From assembly GCA_017651225.1 (NCBI GenBank), contig JAGCDF010000049.1, positions 1 to 32,832 of the forward strand: 32,832 nucleotides of DNA, written 5' to 3'. Made by a program: the position numbers and the translations under genes. This DNA is from Bacteroidales bacterium (lineage in GTDB: Bacteria > Bacteroidota > Bacteroidia > Bacteroidales > UBA932). Positions 7,814-17,382 of the stretch are shown here, in pieces; positions within the stretch are counted from its first letter, which is position 1, and every line of letters begins with the position of its first letter. Below the pieces are notes generated by a model. The model had not been told where the DNA came from, did no database searches, and saw only the letters and a program-made list of their open reading frames with translations.

Positions 7814-10008
7814 GCGGTCGGTACGTCCTTCGGATTGTAGAAGCGGTGCTGGGCCTCGATCTGGCGCGGCTCCGCGAAGGAGGAAACGCGCTTGAGGTAG
7901 CCGATCACACGCGTGAGGTAGTCGAGGTTCTCGCTGCCGCACTTCGGGCACTTGGTGAGCGTGTCCTTGCTGATGTGGCCGCAGTCGTTGCAGACCGTGT
8001 TGCGGCAGTTGAAGGTGAAGTAGTTGGTGCCGTAGTGGGCCGCCGTCTTCAGCAGGCTGCGGTACTGCTCCTTCGTCAGGTGCTCCGCGATGTTCATGTG
8101 GAGGGCGGAGCCGCCGTCGAGGTACTTCACGAAGTCCTCGCCGTGGAGCTTGAACTTGTCGATCATGGACACCTCAACATCCTCGGGGTTGTAGAAGTAG
8201 GAGCTGTAGAGGTTGTGCTTCTCGGAGACGAAGTAGCCGTCCTTCTTGTCCCACTTGTAGTTCTTGGCGGCGAGGTTCTCGGCCGGCACGAACTCGGTGT
8301 TGAACATGGCGTCCGGGGTGCGGTCCTTGCGGTTGGCGATGTTGATGGTCTCGAGGATCGTGTTCACGAAATCGCCGTACTCGGGATTCGGGGAAACCTT
8401 CAGGCCCAGGAACTCGGCGGCCTCGGTCAGGCCGTTCACGCCCACGGTCAGGTACTGCTTCTTCATGTCGATGAAGCCGGCCTTGTAGACGTCGAGCATG
8501 TCGGCCTTGAGGAAGTCCTTGATGATCTCGTTGAAGGCGATCTGGTACTTGTGCACGCGCTCGGTCATCTCGCGGATGTCCTTGTCGATGTAGTTGTTGT
8601 AGAGATCCTCTTTGTCGTAGAAGTGGGAAACGGGGTTGAGGGGCTTGCCGGCCTCGAGGTTCACGCCGCGGCGCTCCTGGAAGTAGCGGCGGACGGCGTC
8701 CTGGATCAGGCGGTTCAGGTTGATGGTCATCACGGACTTGGAGCCCGTGGCCACGGAGGCCGTACCCATCGAGTACTGGTGGGTGGTATGGTTGTGGCCG
8801 TCCTCCTTCTGGATCTCGTTGCGGAGGCGGCAGCAGCTGGACAGGGAGTCCGGGCTGTTGGAAAGGTAGCAGAAGAAGCTGTGGCCCTTGGACCACATCT
8901 CGGCCGTGAAGTCAGCATAGTCCTTGTCGGCGAAGTCGTCGCCGCCGTCGGTCAGCAGGGCCATCGTCTCCACCGGGAAGGTGAGGATGTAGTTGTTGCG
9001 CTCCTCGTTGAACCAGTTCATGAAGTGGCGCTGCAGCCAGTCGAGGGTCTCCCACTTCGGCTTCGTCCCGTCCGGGAAGTAGAAGTCGCCGAACACGCCC
9101 TCGAAGTAGGGCTTGTCGAAGTAGCCGATGTTCCAGAACACGGTCTGGTAGCCGCGGTTGCCGGCCGGCATGTTCATGGAGTGGACGACCTGCTGGAAGT
9201 AGTTGTCGATGACCTTCACCAGGGTGCGCTGCTTGACGTTGTTCTCCACGATGTCGTTCAGGTGGTCGAGGTAGTCGTCACCGTAGTCCTTGCGGATGAA
9301 GTAATCCAGGTACATCAGGAATTCCGGCGTGGCCACGGCGCCCATGAACTGGGAGGATACGGAGTAGACGAGGTTGATGAACTCGCCGCAGAAGCTCTTG
9401 AGGTCGGTGGGGGCGATGGACACGCCGCCCAGCTCCTTCAGGCCGCTGACGAGGAAGGGATACATCGTGATGGCGACGCAGTACGGGAAGCCCGGGGTGC
9501 CGGACTCGTCGTGCTTGTAGAGGACGTGCGACTCCAGGTCCTTGATGTACTGGTCCGCGAGGGCGCGGCCGTACAGGGCCTTGATCTTGTCCTGCATGAT
9601 GTAGCGGTTCTGCTTGATGTTGTTCTCCTTGTAGAGCTCGTTGCCCAGCGTGACGATGTTCTTGCGGGTCACGTTGGCGTTGGCGTCGAACTTGGAGCCC
9701 GTCGCGGCGTTGGACGCCTTGATGTAGTCCTTGATGAAGTCGCGCTTCTTGCGGAGGTCGAGGTCGGCGTCGAACTTGTCGATGTAGGCATGCGCGACCT
9801 TCTTGTTCACAGACATCAGGGATTCCTCGACCTGGCGGCGGATCTCGCGGCTGGTAATCCCCTCATAGACATACAGGTTGTTAATGATGGAGACGACGAT
9901 CGAATCGTCACAGTATTCTCCTGCAGTTTTGTAAGCCTCGTGGATACCACGGGCCAGTTTGGCTTTGTCGAACTCTTCAAAAGAGCCGTTGGTTTTACGT
10001 ACGTCCAT
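7810..10008 (-). CDS. nrdD: Anaerobic ribonucleoside-triphosphate reductase, class III
   Basis: Glycyl-radical enzyme of 732 aa that reduces NTPs to dNTPs without oxygen. It begins with an ATP-cone allosteric domain (about 1-90, VRKTNGSFEEFDKAKLARGI). The large catalytic barrel contains GTPGFPYCVAITMYPF, NMPAGNRGYQTVFWN and LSSCCRLRNE. Near the C-terminus is a zinc site with two CxxC pairs (CNDC and CPKC). The glycyl-radical loop is RVIGYLKRVSSF, with Gly703 as the expected radical site. The length is normal. It is the first gene of the nrdDG operon and is preceded by its own promoter-like box, which indicates a strictly or facultatively anaerobic lifestyle. Confidence 0.97.
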   Translation of the reverse strand: MDVRKTNGSFEEFDKAKLARGIHEAYKTAGEYCDDSIVVSIINNLYVYEGITSREIRRQVEESLMSVNKKVAHAYIDKFDADLDLRKKRDFIKDYIKASNAATGSKFDANANVTRKNIVTLGNELYKENNIKQNRYIMQDKIKALYGRALADQYIKDLESHVLYKHDESGTPGFPYCVAITMYPFLVSGLKELGGVSIAPTDLKSFCGEFINLVYSVSSQFMGAVATPEFLMYLDYFIRKDYGDDYLDHLNDIVENNVKQRTLVKVIDNYFQQVVHSMNMPAGNRGYQTVFWNIGYFDKPYFEGVFGDFYFPDGTKPKWETLDWLQRHFMNWFNEERNNYILTFPVETMALLTDGGDDFADKDYADFTAEMWSKGHSFFCYLSNSPDSLSSCCRLRNEIQKEDGHNHTTHQYSMGTASVATGSKSVMTINLNRLIQDAVRRYFQERRGVNLEAGKPLNPVSHFYDKEDLYNNYIDKDIREMTERVHKYQIAFNEIIKDFLKADMLDVYKAGFIDMKKQYLTVGVNGLTEAAEFLGLKVSPNPEYGDFVNTILETINIANRKDRTPDAMFNTEFVPAENLAAKNYKWDKKDGYFVSEKHNLYSSYFYNPEDVEVSMIDKFKLHGEDFVKYLDGGSALHMNIAEHLTKEQYRSLLKTAAHYGTNYFTFNCRNTVCNDCGHISKDTLTKCPKCGSENLDYLTRVIGYLKRVSSFAEPRQIEAQHRFYNPKDVPTA

Positions 10009-10075
10009 ATTGCTTTTGTTGATTATTCTGCGGTCAGCACTACTAGGCGTTCCCTTCAGAGGGGCGCTCGAAGTA

Positions 10076-10083
10076 CAAATTTA
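10076..10083 (-). promoter_or_regulatory. nrdD promoter -7 box
   Basis: TAAATTTG on the minus strand is an exact TAnnTTTG match and gives a leader of about 60 nt before the nrdD ATG. No clear TTG sits at the expected -33 spacing. I could not identify a regulator site. Confidence 0.5.
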
Positions 10084-10171
10084 GTCTATCTCGGGTGCAA
10101 AAGCCCGGGGACAAACCTGTTTTTTTCAACAGAGTTATTAACAAGTGCTGTCTGCGCGCAGGAGAGCGGGG

Positions 10172-11548
10172 TCAGGCCGTGGTGAGCCGCGTTTTCATCC
10201 AGCGGCCACGGGCAATGCGGACGGCAAAGATGAGCCCCTTGACGCAGAGTTCGGTGGCCATGGCGAACCAATAGCCGACCAGGCCGTAGCGCGGGATGAG
10301 ATAGAGCGCGAGACCGAGGCGTATCACCCACATGCTCAGCAGGTTGATCAGCGATGGGACCAGGGTGTCGCCCGCGCCGATACAGCAGCCGTAGGCCACG
10401 ATGCTCACGCCGTAGAGGAGCTCCGCCCAGGCCTCGATGCGAAGGCACCTCACGCCCAGCGCGATCACTTCCGGGTCCTGGCTCAGCAGGCCCATGATCT
10501 GCGGGGCGAAGAGCCACATCAGCACCGCCAGGAAGGCCATCATCGAGGCGCCCGTGCCGATGGTGATCCAGGCGAAACGCTTCGCCATGTCGGGGCGTTT
10601 CGCGCCCAGGCTCTGGCCCACGAGCGTGGTGGCGGAATCCTCCAGGCCGTAGCCCGGGAGGTAGCAGAAGCCTTCGGCGATGATGGCGAAGGAATTGGCG
10701 GCGATGGCGATGGTGCCGAGCGGCGCCACGAGCACGGTCGCGGCGATGTAGGCGCCGCGCGAGATGAGGTTCTGGATCCACAGCGGCCAGCTGATGCCGA
10801 AGGCCTGCCGGGACACCTGCCGGCGCTCCGGTTCGGTGGGGCGCACGTACCCGTCCTGGCGGAGCTCCCGGCTGCGCCGCACGGTGTACCAGAGCAGGTA
10901 GGCGCCGGCCGCGGCCGTGGCGAGGCCCGTCCCCAGGGCGGCGCCCTCCACGCCCAGGCCGAGCACGAAGATGAACAGGTAATTGAAGACGACGTCCAGC
11001 CCGCACATCGCGACGCTGAGGATGCCCGGCACCTTCGCGTTACCGCTCGCGATGAGCGTGGCCTCGCAGAAGACCGCCAGCTGCAGCAGCGGCAGGAACA
11101 GTGCGTAGATCAGGAAGTAAGCCGACGCGTCGGCGAGGATTTCCGGCGTGCCGCCGAGCCAGTGCGGCAGCGCGCGGTGGATGGCCACGGCCAGCAGTGC
11201 GAGCAGCACGCTGACGCCGAGGGCCGCGATCACGCCGTGGCGGAAAATGCGCTTCGCGCCGACGAAATCTTTCGCCCCGCAGCGGTGCGCGATCTGCACG
11301 CTGAAGCCGGAAGAGGTGGCGTAGCAGAAGCTGCCGAAAATCCAGGTGGTGCTGCTGACCAGACCGATGGCGGCAGCCTGCTCGGAGCCGAGCCGCCCGA
11401 CCATCGCCGCGTCGATGTAACTCATCAGGCACATCGCGAGCTGGGCCATGATGGACGGCCATGCAAGCAGGAGGGTGAGCTTGAACTGCTCACCCCCGCT
11501 CATCGGCTCGCCTCCGCGGAGACGGGTCAGCAGTTCGTCTTTGGTCAT
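10172..11548 (-). CDS. MATE family multidrug/toxin efflux transporter
   Basis: Inner-membrane antiporter of 458 aa that exports drugs or cationic compounds using Na+ or H+. The sequence is a run of about 12 hydrophobic segments in two homologous halves. Family signatures include AWPSIMAQLAMCLMSYIDAAMVGRLG in the first helix region, ATSSGFSVQIAHRCGA, and the mirrored ISRGAYIAATVLVAPLG, SATTLVGQSLGAK in the second half. Its ATG overlaps the TGA of the upstream lipoprotein gene (ATGA, 11545-11548), so the two are probably co-translated. The substrate is unknown. Confidence 0.93.
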   Translation of the reverse strand: MTKDELLTRLRGGEPMSGGEQFKLTLLLAWPSIMAQLAMCLMSYIDAAMVGRLGSEQAAAIGLVSSTTWIFGSFCYATSSGFSVQIAHRCGAKDFVGAKRIFRHGVIAALGVSVLLALLAVAIHRALPHWLGGTPEILADASAYFLIYALFLPLLQLAVFCEATLIASGNAKVPGILSVAMCGLDVVFNYLFIFVLGLGVEGAALGTGLATAAAGAYLLWYTVRRSRELRQDGYVRPTEPERRQVSRQAFGISWPLWIQNLISRGAYIAATVLVAPLGTIAIAANSFAIIAEGFCYLPGYGLEDSATTLVGQSLGAKRPDMAKRFAWITIGTGASMMAFLAVLMWLFAPQIMGLLSQDPEVIALGVRCLRIEAWAELLYGVSIVAYGCCIGAGDTLVPSLINLLSMWVIRLGLALYLIPRYGLVGYWFAMATELCVKGLIFAVRIARGRWMKTRLTTA

Positions 11549-12108
11549 TCAGCCCGGCTGAGCGTCATGCAGACATCGCCCTCGGTGGTCGCCAGGACCA
11601 GCGAGTCAACATCCAGTTGCTCAATGGTATAGAGCAGCGTGACCTTGCCATCGGGGCTCGTCGGGTCCGCGGCCGTCAGGATCAGGCTGTCGCCGTCGAG
11701 CGACCAGTCCCGCAGGTTCAGGTCCGCCAGGCCCACGGCCCGGGCGGAGCCGTCCTCGGCCAGCACGAGGCCCACTTCGGTCGGGCCCGTGCAGTCGCGC
11801 CAGATGCCCGGCAGCAGCCGGTAGGCGGACGGCGTCGTGATGTCGAGCCGCACGGCGCGGAGCGTCTCCCCGTCGGGGAGCGTCTCGTAGGCGATCCGGA
11901 CCTCGTCACCGGACAGCACGCCCGGCACCAGCATCGGGTCCGTGCCCAGGGTGCTCACGGTGACGGAGCCGCCCTCGGGCGTCTGGACGGTGACGGAATG
12001 GATGGTGGCGTCAACGACGCAGCCCTCCACGGTCGGGAGGGAGGACTGGCGGCAGCCGGCAGACAGGAGGACGCCGACGGCCAGAACGGCAAGGATTTTC
12101 CGGATCAT
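11545..12108 (-). CDS. Lipoprotein, NlpE-like/lipocalin-like
   Basis: Envelope lipoprotein of 187 aa. The start at MIRKILAVLAV is preferred over an in-frame ATG at 12132 because the latter overlaps the promoter box. Signal peptide with lipobox LSAGC (Cys19). The first half (VEGCVVDATIHSVTVQTPEGGSVTV) looks like a small OB-like sheet. The second half (LLPGIWRDCTGPTEVGLVLAEDGSA) resembles the lipocalin-like domains of Bacteroidota lipoproteins; this family call is by eye. Coupled to the downstream MATE exporter by a 4-bp overlap, so it may sense or assist at the envelope (inference). Confidence 0.75.
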   Translation of the reverse strand: MIRKILAVLAVGVLLSAGCRQSSLPTVEGCVVDATIHSVTVQTPEGGSVTVSTLGTDPMLVPGVLSGDEVRIAYETLPDGETLRAVRLDITTPSAYRLLPGIWRDCTGPTEVGLVLAEDGSARAVGLADLNLRDWSLDGDSLILTAADPTSPDGKVTLLYTIEQLDVDSLVLATTEGDVCMTLSRAE

Positions 12109-12129
12109 AGTGCACATTTTTGAAACATA

Positions 12130-12158
12130 CAAAGATAAGAAGTTTTTGGCAATCCCAA
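12130..12158 (-). promoter_or_regulatory. Promoter of the lipoprotein-MATE operon
   Basis: On the minus strand TTG (12156-12158), 18 nt, TATCTTTG (12130-12137). The -7 box ends 21 nt before the chosen ATG. It lies inside the divergent purA promoter region. Confidence 0.75.
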
Positions 12159-12176
12159 GAAAAATAACTACCTTTA
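12146..12176 (+). promoter_or_regulatory. purA promoter
   Basis: TTG (12146-12148), 20 nt, then TACCTTTA (12169-12176), one mismatch from TAnnTTTG. Its -33 element falls between the -7 and -33 boxes of the divergent lipoprotein promoter, so the two probably compete for RNA polymerase. Confidence 0.6.
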
Positions 12177-12210
12177 AGGTTTGGATTGAAATAACTAATT
12201 ATTGTTGATT

Positions 12211-13476
12211 ATGAAGAAAATCGATGTCGTGCTCGGGCTCCAGTGGGGCGACGAGGGAAAAGGCAAGGTGGTCGATGTCCTGACCCCTGATTACAAGGTA
12301 ATTGCCCGCTTCCAGGGCGGCCCCAACGCCGGCCACTCCCTGGTGTTCGACGGCGACCACTTTGTGCTCCATACCGTTCCTTCCGGCATTTTCCGCAAAG
12401 ACTCCGTCAACGTCATCGGCAACGGCGTCGTCATCGACCCCGTGATCCTGATGGACGAGATCCGCGCCATCGAGCAGAAGGCCGGCGACATCACCGGCAA
12501 ACTGCTCATCTCCAAGCGCGCCCACCTCATCCTCCCGACGCACCGCATGCTCGACGCGGCCTCCGAGGCCGCCAAGGGCAAGGGCAAGATCGGCTCCACG
12601 CTGAAGGGCATTGGCCCGACCTACATGGACAAGACCGGCCGCAACGGCCTGCGCATCGGCGACGTCCTCTCCCCCGAATTCAAGAATCGCTACGAGACGC
12701 TGAAGCAGAAGCATTTCGGCCTGCTGGCGCAGTACGATTTCCAGTATGATATCACCGACTACGAGAAACAGTGGCTCCAGGCCGTCGAAGACCTGAAGCG
12801 CTTCCCCTTCATCGAGAGCGAGCTGGTGGTCAACGACTACCTCGCCAAGGACGTCCCGGTGCTCGCCGAGGGCGCCCAGGGCTCGATGCTCGACATCGAC
12901 TTCGGCACCTACCCCTTCGTCACCTCCTCCAACACCATGACCGCCGGCGTCTGCACGGGCCTCGGCGTGGCCCCGAACCGCGTGGGCAAGGTGATGGGTA
13001 TCTTCAAGGCCTACTGCACCCGCGTGGGCAGCGGCCCCTTCCCGACCGAGCTCTTCGACGAGACGGGCGAGCAGCTCCGCCAGATCGGCCATGAGTTCGG
13101 CGCCACCACGGGCCGTCCCCGCCGCTGCGGCTGGCTGGACCTCGTCGCGCTGAAGTACGCCGTGATGATGAACGGCGTGAGCGAGCTCATCATGATGAAG
13201 TCGGACGTCCTCAACACTTTCAAGACCATCAAGGTGGCCGTCGCCTACGAGATCGGCGGCAAACAACTGGATTACTTCCCCTTCGAGAGCGGAGAGGAAG
13301 TAACGCCTGTTTACAAGGAGTTCAAGGGCTGGGACTGCGACATCTGCGGCGTGCGCAGCTACGAGGACTTCCCGCAGGAGCTCAAGGATTACGTCGCCTT
13401 CATCGAGAAGGAGACCGGCTGCCCGGTGAAGATCATCTCCGTCGGTCCCGACCGCAAGGAGATCGTCCTTAGATAA
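12211..13476 (+). CDS. purA: Adenylosuccinate synthetase
   Basis: Cytoplasmic enzyme of 421 aa that joins IMP and aspartate with GTP to give adenylosuccinate, the first committed step to AMP. The start MKKIDVVLG is used because the upstream in-frame TTG has no support. Signatures: [11 protein letters not shown] (GTP P-loop), [43 protein letters not shown] (in part) and [13 protein letters not shown]. The length is typical. Its product is the substrate of PurB, whose gene is encoded convergently; the last 8 bp of the two genes overlap. Confidence 0.97.
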   Translation: MKKIDVVLGLQWGDEGKGKVVDVLTPDYKVIARFQGGPNAGHSLVFDGDHFVLHTVPSGIFRKDSVNVIGNGVVIDPVILMDEIRAIEQKAGDITGKLLISKRAHLILPTHRMLDAASEAAKGKGKIGSTLKGIGPTYMDKTGRNGLRIGDVLSPEFKNRYETLKQKHFGLLAQYDFQYDITDYEKQWLQAVEDLKRFPFIESELVVNDYLAKDVPVLAEGAQGSMLDIDFGTYPFVTSSNTMTAGVCTGLGVAPNRVGKVMGIFKAYCTRVGSGPFPTELFDETGEQLRQIGHEFGATTGRPRRCGWLDLVALKYAVMMNGVSELIMMKSDVLNTFKTIKVAVAYEIGGKQLDYFPFESGEEVTPVYKEFKGWDCDICGVRSYEDFPQELKDYVAFIEKETGCPVKIISVGPDRKEIVLR

Positions 13477-14764
13477 TGCCGACGCGCTTAAAGATATAGT
13501 CGACGTTTTTGAAGTAGTACTCGAGGGTGAAGCAACTCTCGAGTTCTTCTTTTGTCAGCTGCGCCATCACACCGGCGTCGGCGAGCAGGAGCGTCTTGTA
13601 GTCGAGCCCCTCGGACCAGGCCTTCATGGCAATCGGCTGCACGGTGTCGTAGGCCGTCTCGCGGGCGAGGCCCTTGCCGATCAGGGCGTTCATCACGCGC
13701 TGGGCGAAGATGACGCCGTTGGTGCGCCAGATGTTCTTGATCATGTTCTCCGGATAGACCGTCAGGTTCTCCAGGATGCCCTTGAAGCGGGTCAGCATGT
13801 AGTCGAGCAGCTCCGTCGCGTCCGGAAGGATGATGCGCTCCGTGGAGGAGTGGGAGATGTCGCGCTCGTGCCAGAGGGCGACGTTCTCGCAGGAAGCGGA
13901 CATGTAGCCGCGCATCACGCGGGCGCAGCCGCAGATATTCTCGCTGCTGATCGGGTTGCGCTTGTGCGGCATCGCGCTCGAGCCCTTCTGGCCCTTGCGG
14001 AAAGCCTCTTCGGCCTCGCGGACCTCGGTCCGCTGGAGGTTGCGCACCTCGAAGGCCATCTGCTCCAGGGTGGAGGCGATGACGGCCAGGGTGGCGATGT
14101 AGTAGGCGTGGCGGTCGCGCTGCAGCACCTGCGTGGAGATGTCGGCGGAGGCGATGCCGAGCTTCTCGCAGACGTAGTCCTGGATGAAAGGGGGGATGTT
14201 GGCGAAGTTGCCCACGGCGCCGCTCATCTTGCCGGCCTCGACGCCCTGGCGGGCGTACTGGAAGCGCTCGATGTTGCGCTTCATCTCTTCGTACCACAGC
14301 GCCCACTTCAAGCCGAAACTGGTGATGTCGGCGTGGATGCCGTGGGTGCGGCCGATGCAGGGAGTGTCCTTGAACTCCAGCGCGCGCTTCTTAAGCACGG
14401 CGAGGAAGTCCTCGAGGTCCTGCAGGAGGATCTTGTCGGCCTGCTGGAGGAGGTAGCCATTGGCGGTGTCGACCACGTCGGTGGAGGTGAGGCCGTAGTG
14501 GACCCACTTGCGCTCCTCGCCGAGGCTCTCGCTGACGGCGCGGGTGAAGGCGACCACGTCGTGACGGGTCTGCTCTTCGATCTCCTTGATGCGGTCCACC
14601 TTGAAGGTGGCGTTCGCGCGGATCTTGTCCACGTCTTCGGCCGGGATGACGCCCAGCTTGCTCCAGGCTTCGCAGGAGAGGGTTTCGACTTCGAGGTAGG
14701 CGTTGAACTTGTTCTCTTCGGTCCAGACGTCCCTCATCACTTTTCGGGAATATCTTTCAATCAT
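13469..14764 (-). CDS. purB: Adenylosuccinate lyase
   Basis: Fumarase/aspartase-superfamily lyase of 431 aa that cleaves SAICAR to AICAR and adenylosuccinate to AMP, releasing fumarate. The start [20 protein letters not shown] overlaps the purC stop (ATGA). Motifs: [30 protein letters not shown] and the superfamily signature [11 protein letters not shown]. It acts directly after PurC and again after PurA. All conserved segments are intact. Confidence 0.97.
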   Translation of the reverse strand: MIERYSRKVMRDVWTEENKFNAYLEVETLSCEAWSKLGVIPAEDVDKIRANATFKVDRIKEIEEQTRHDVVAFTRAVSESLGEERKWVHYGLTSTDVVDTANGYLLQQADKILLQDLEDFLAVLKKRALEFKDTPCIGRTHGIHADITSFGLKWALWYEEMKRNIERFQYARQGVEAGKMSGAVGNFANIPPFIQDYVCEKLGIASADISTQVLQRDRHAYYIATLAVIASTLEQMAFEVRNLQRTEVREAEEAFRKGQKGSSAMPHKRNPISSENICGCARVMRGYMSASCENVALWHERDISHSSTERIILPDATELLDYMLTRFKGILENLTVYPENMIKNIWRTNGVIFAQRVMNALIGKGLARETAYDTVQPIAMKAWSEGLDYKTLLLADAGVMAQLTKEELESCFTLEYYFKNVDYIFKRVGII

Positions 14765-15702
14765 TTTTTCAGGAATGCGTTGATGTTGGATTCGATACGG
14801 GCAGCGGCGTCCGCGTCGGAGGCGGGGACGAACTTCTCGCCGGTGATGTGCTCGTAGAGCTCCACGTAGCGGTCGGTGATGCCGGCCACGACGGCGTCGG
14901 TCATCTCCGGCACCTGCTGGCCGGCCTGGCCCTGGAAGCCGTTGGCCATCAGCCACTCGCGCACGAACTCCTTGGAGAGCTGCTTCTGGCGCTCGCCCTT
15001 GGCGAGGCGCTCCTCGTAGCCGTCGGCGTAGAAGTAGCGGGAAGAGTCGGGCGTGTGGATCTCGTCCATCAGGATGATCTTGCCGTCACGCTTGCCGAAT
15101 TCGTATTTCGTGTCCACGAGGATCAGGCCCTTGCCGGCCGCGATCTCCGTGCCGCGCGCGTAAAGGGCGCGGGTGTATTTCTCGAGCTGCTCGTAATCCT
15201 CGCGGGAGACGATGCCCTGCGCGATGATTTCCTCTTTGCTAATGTCCTCGTCGTGCCCCTCGGCGGCCTTGGTGGTCGGCGTGATGATGGGCTCCGGGAA
15301 GCGCTGGTTCTCGACCATACCTTCCGGCAGGGCTACGCCACAGAGGGTGCGCTTGCCGGCCTTGTACTCGCGCCAGGCGTGGCCGGTGAGGTAGCCGCGG
15401 ATCACCATCTCAACCTTGAAGGGCTCGCAGCGCCAGCCGATCGTGGCCATCGGATCCACCTCTGCGATCTTCCAGTTCGGGAGGATGTCGGCCGTGGCGT
15501 CCAGGAACTTGGACGCTATCTGATTGAGGACCTGACCCTTATAAGGGATGCCCTTCGGCAGGACGACGTCGAAGGCGGAGATGCGGTCGGTGGCGACCAT
15601 CACGAGGTAATCGGAGCCAATGCTGTACACGTCACGGACTTTGCCGGTGTACTTGGCAACCTGTCCGGGGAAATGAAAATCAGTGCTGAGGATAGCTTTC
15701 AT
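14761..15702 (-). CDS. purC: SAICAR synthetase (phosphoribosylaminoimidazole-succinocarboxamide synthase)
   Basis: ATP-dependent ligase of 313 aa that adds aspartate to CAIR in de novo purine synthesis. Signatures: [26 protein letters not shown] (in part), [43 protein letters not shown] and [29 protein letters not shown] (in part). The long form, about 310 aa, is the usual Bacteroidota variant. It is first in the purC-purB operon and coupled by a 4-bp overlap. A possible -7 box, TAACTTCG (15725-15732), lies 22 nt upstream. Confidence 0.97.
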   Translation of the reverse strand: MKAILSTDFHFPGQVAKYTGKVRDVYSIGSDYLVMVATDRISAFDVVLPKGIPYKGQVLNQIASKFLDATADILPNWKIAEVDPMATIGWRCEPFKVEMVIRGYLTGHAWREYKAGKRTLCGVALPEGMVENQRFPEPIITPTTKAAEGHDEDISKEEIIAQGIVSREDYEQLEKYTRALYARGTEIAAGKGLILVDTKYEFGKRDGKIILMDEIHTPDSSRYFYADGYEERLAKGERQKQLSKEFVREWLMANGFQGQAGQQVPEMTDAVVAGITDRYVELYEHITGEKFVPASDADAAARIESNINAFLKK

Positions 15703-15736
15703 GATACTGTTTGAAATTGTGCCACGAAGTTACTTG

Positions 15737-15759
15737 TTTTTTCTCACTCCGAGAAAAAA
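15737..15759. repeat. Inverted repeat between divergent purC and radical SAM genes
   Basis: TTTTTTCTC-N5-GAGAAAAAA is a perfect 9-bp dyad between the two divergent promoters. It could be an operator or just A/T-rich promoter context. Confidence 0.4.
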
Positions 15760-15765
15760 ATTTGC

Positions 15766-15773
15766 TATTTTTG
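15766..15773 (+). promoter_or_regulatory. -7 box of the radical SAM gene
   Basis: TATTTTTG matches TAnnTTTG exactly and lies 36 nt before the ATG. No well-spaced -33 TTG was found. Confidence 0.5.
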
Positions 15774-15809
15774 TCCAGCGTTTTTCAACACTTTTTCAAC
15801 ACCTGAAGC

Positions 15810-16565
15810 ATGTTACGCGAGGAAACGGTTTTCGGTCCGATCCACAGCCGCCGGCTGGGGTCGTCGCTCGGCATCAATCTGCTGCCGCGCCAGGGCAAGA
15901 TCTGCAATTTTGACTGCATCTACTGCGAATGCGGCTGGAACAAGGACGGCCGGGACGACAAGGTCCTCCCCACCGCCACCCAGGTGCGCTCCGCCCTGGA
16001 GGACAAGCTGGCCGCCTGCATGCTCGAAGGCACGCCCATCGACTCCATCACCTTCTCCGGCGACGGCGAGCCGACCCTCAACCCCGAGTTCCCCCGCATC
16101 ATCGACGACACCCTGCAGCTGCGCGACGCTTATTATCCGAATGCGAAAGTCTCCGTGCTGTCCAACGCCACGCGCGCCCACATCCCGGAGGTCGCCGCGG
16201 CGCTGAAGAAGGTCGACAATCCCATCCTGAAGATCGACGCCCCGACCGATGAACTCGTCGCGCGCATCAACCACCCGGCACCCGGCTACAGCCTCTCGCG
16301 CGTCGTGGAAGCCCTGCGCGGCTTTGACGGGGACTTCGTCCTGCAGACGATGTTCCTGCGCAGTCCGGACTTCGACTCCTCCAGCCCCGAGGTGCTCGAC
16401 GGCTGGATAGCCATCGTCCGCGACTTGAAGCCCCGCCGCATCATGGTCTACACCATCGACCGCCCCACCCCCGCCACGGGCCTGGAGAAGTTCACCGTCG
16501 AGCAGATGCGCGCCCTCGTCCAGCCCCTTCTCGACGAAGGCTTCAAAATCGATATTAAAGGTTAA
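15810..16565 (+). CDS. Radical SAM Fe-S protein (COG0731-type)
   Basis: Cytoplasmic protein of 251 aa with the radical SAM cluster motif CNFDCIYCECGW (CxxxCxxC, about residues 33-40). It also has the GGE-like SAM-binding strand TFSGDGEPTLNPEF (about 85-98) and a normal half-barrel pattern after it. It resembles the widespread family of wyosine-synthase-like radical SAM proteins of unknown substrate (known to me only as a family resemblance). It stands alone between purC and the flotillin operon and is closed by a strong terminator. The reaction cannot be assigned. Confidence 0.85.
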   Translation: MLREETVFGPIHSRRLGSSLGINLLPRQGKICNFDCIYCECGWNKDGRDDKVLPTATQVRSALEDKLAACMLEGTPIDSITFSGDGEPTLNPEFPRIIDDTLQLRDAYYPNAKVSVLSNATRAHIPEVAAALKKVDNPILKIDAPTDELVARINHPAPGYSLSRVVEALRGFDGDFVLQTMFLRSPDFDSSSPEVLDGWIAIVRDLKPRRIMVYTIDRPTPATGLEKFTVEQMRALVQPLLDEGFKIDIKG

Positions 16566-16570
16566 TTCTT

Positions 16571-16636
16571 CCAGCCGCCGCAGCGCGACAGGCAGCGGCA
16601 GCTGCCTGCAAGCAAGAGCGGCTGGAAAATATTTTT
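16571..16636 (+). terminator. Terminator after the radical SAM gene (nested hairpin)
   Basis: Outer stem CCAGCCGC (16571-16578) pairs with GCGGCTGG (16618-16625). Inside it a second perfect hairpin, CAGGCAGC-GGCA-GCTGCCTG (16589-16608), gives a stacked structure followed by AAAATATTTTT. Confidence 0.7.
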
Positions 16637-16657
16637 GCGAAATTTTGCAAATAATTA

Positions 16658-16686
16658 TTGTTTTTCAATAAATTTTTATATCTTTG
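16658..16686 (+). promoter_or_regulatory. Promoter of the NfeD-flotillin operon
   Basis: TTG (16658-16660), 18 nt, TATCTTTG (16679-16686), both consensus. The -33 element lies in an inverted repeat, TTATTG-N5-CAATAA (16655-16671). Confidence 0.75.
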
Positions 16687-16712
16687 CAGAAACAAACCAA
16701 GATTTTTGCCTT

Positions 16713-17366
16713 ATGATTGACTGGTGGAACTCCCTTGAACCTGCGATGAAAGTCCTCTGGGCCGTGACCCTCTCGGCTTCGCTGGTCTTCGTCATCCAGA
16801 CCGTGATGACCTTCCTCGGCGCCGCCGGGGACACTGACTTCGACATCAACACCGATATGGACACCGCCGGGCCGAGCGACGTCGGCGACGGCTCCGTGGA
16901 CGTGGGCGCTGACGTCGAAACGGGCGAGTCGGGTCATCTCGGCACCGGGATGAACCTGCTTACCTTCCGCAACTTCATCAACTTCCTGATCGGCTTCGGC
17001 TGGACGGCCATCCTGCTCAAGGACAGCATCCCCTCCACGGGCCTGCGCATGCTGATTGCCATCCTGGTCGGCATCGTGCTGGTGGCCATCGTGATGCTGC
17101 TCTTCAAATGGCTGACCGACATGCAGCAGTCGGGCAACATCAACGTCTTCAAGTCCGCCGTCGACTGCGAGGGTACGGTCTACCTGACCATCCCCGGCGA
17201 GCGCGCCGGCGAAGGCAAGGTGCAGATCACCATCAACAACGCCGTGCGCGAGTACGCGGCCGTGACCGACGGTCCGACCCTGAAGACCGGCCAGCGCATC
17301 CGCGTCGTGGAAGTTATCAGCGCCAACACCCTGCTCGTCGAAGAAATCAATTCCGTTATCATTTAA
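16713..17366 (+). CDS. NfeD-like (YqiJ/YuaF-type) membrane protein, flotillin partner
   Basis: Inner-membrane protein of 217 aa. Start MIDWWNSLEPAMKVLW; an upstream ATG overlaps the promoter and is rejected. There is a first helix (about 10-30), then an acidic, Asp/Gly-rich loop (about 36-72, DTDFDINTDMDTAG). Two more helices follow (about 83-100 and 108-132, MLIAILVGIVLVAIVMLLF). A C-terminal OB-fold domain (about 145-215, CEGTVYLTIPGERAGEGKVQITIN) ends the protein. NfeD-type OB proteins are typically encoded beside flotillins and are thought to work with them in membrane microdomains. The flotillin gene starts 16 bp downstream. Confidence 0.8.
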   Translation: MIDWWNSLEPAMKVLWAVTLSASLVFVIQTVMTFLGAAGDTDFDINTDMDTAGPSDVGDGSVDVGADVETGESGHLGTGMNLLTFRNFINFLIGFGWTAILLKDSIPSTGLRMLIAILVGIVLVAIVMLLFKWLTDMQQSGNINVFKSAVDCEGTVYLTIPGERAGEGKVQITINNAVREYAAVTDGPTLKTGQRIRVVEVISANTLLVEEINSVII

Positions 17367-17382
17367 AACCCCAATAAGTATT

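Noticed and set aside
7846-10185. 779-aa frame on the plus strand
   Set aside because: Antisense of nrdD; low-complexity His/Val/Leu-rich translation with no motif, while nrdD has full family signatures.
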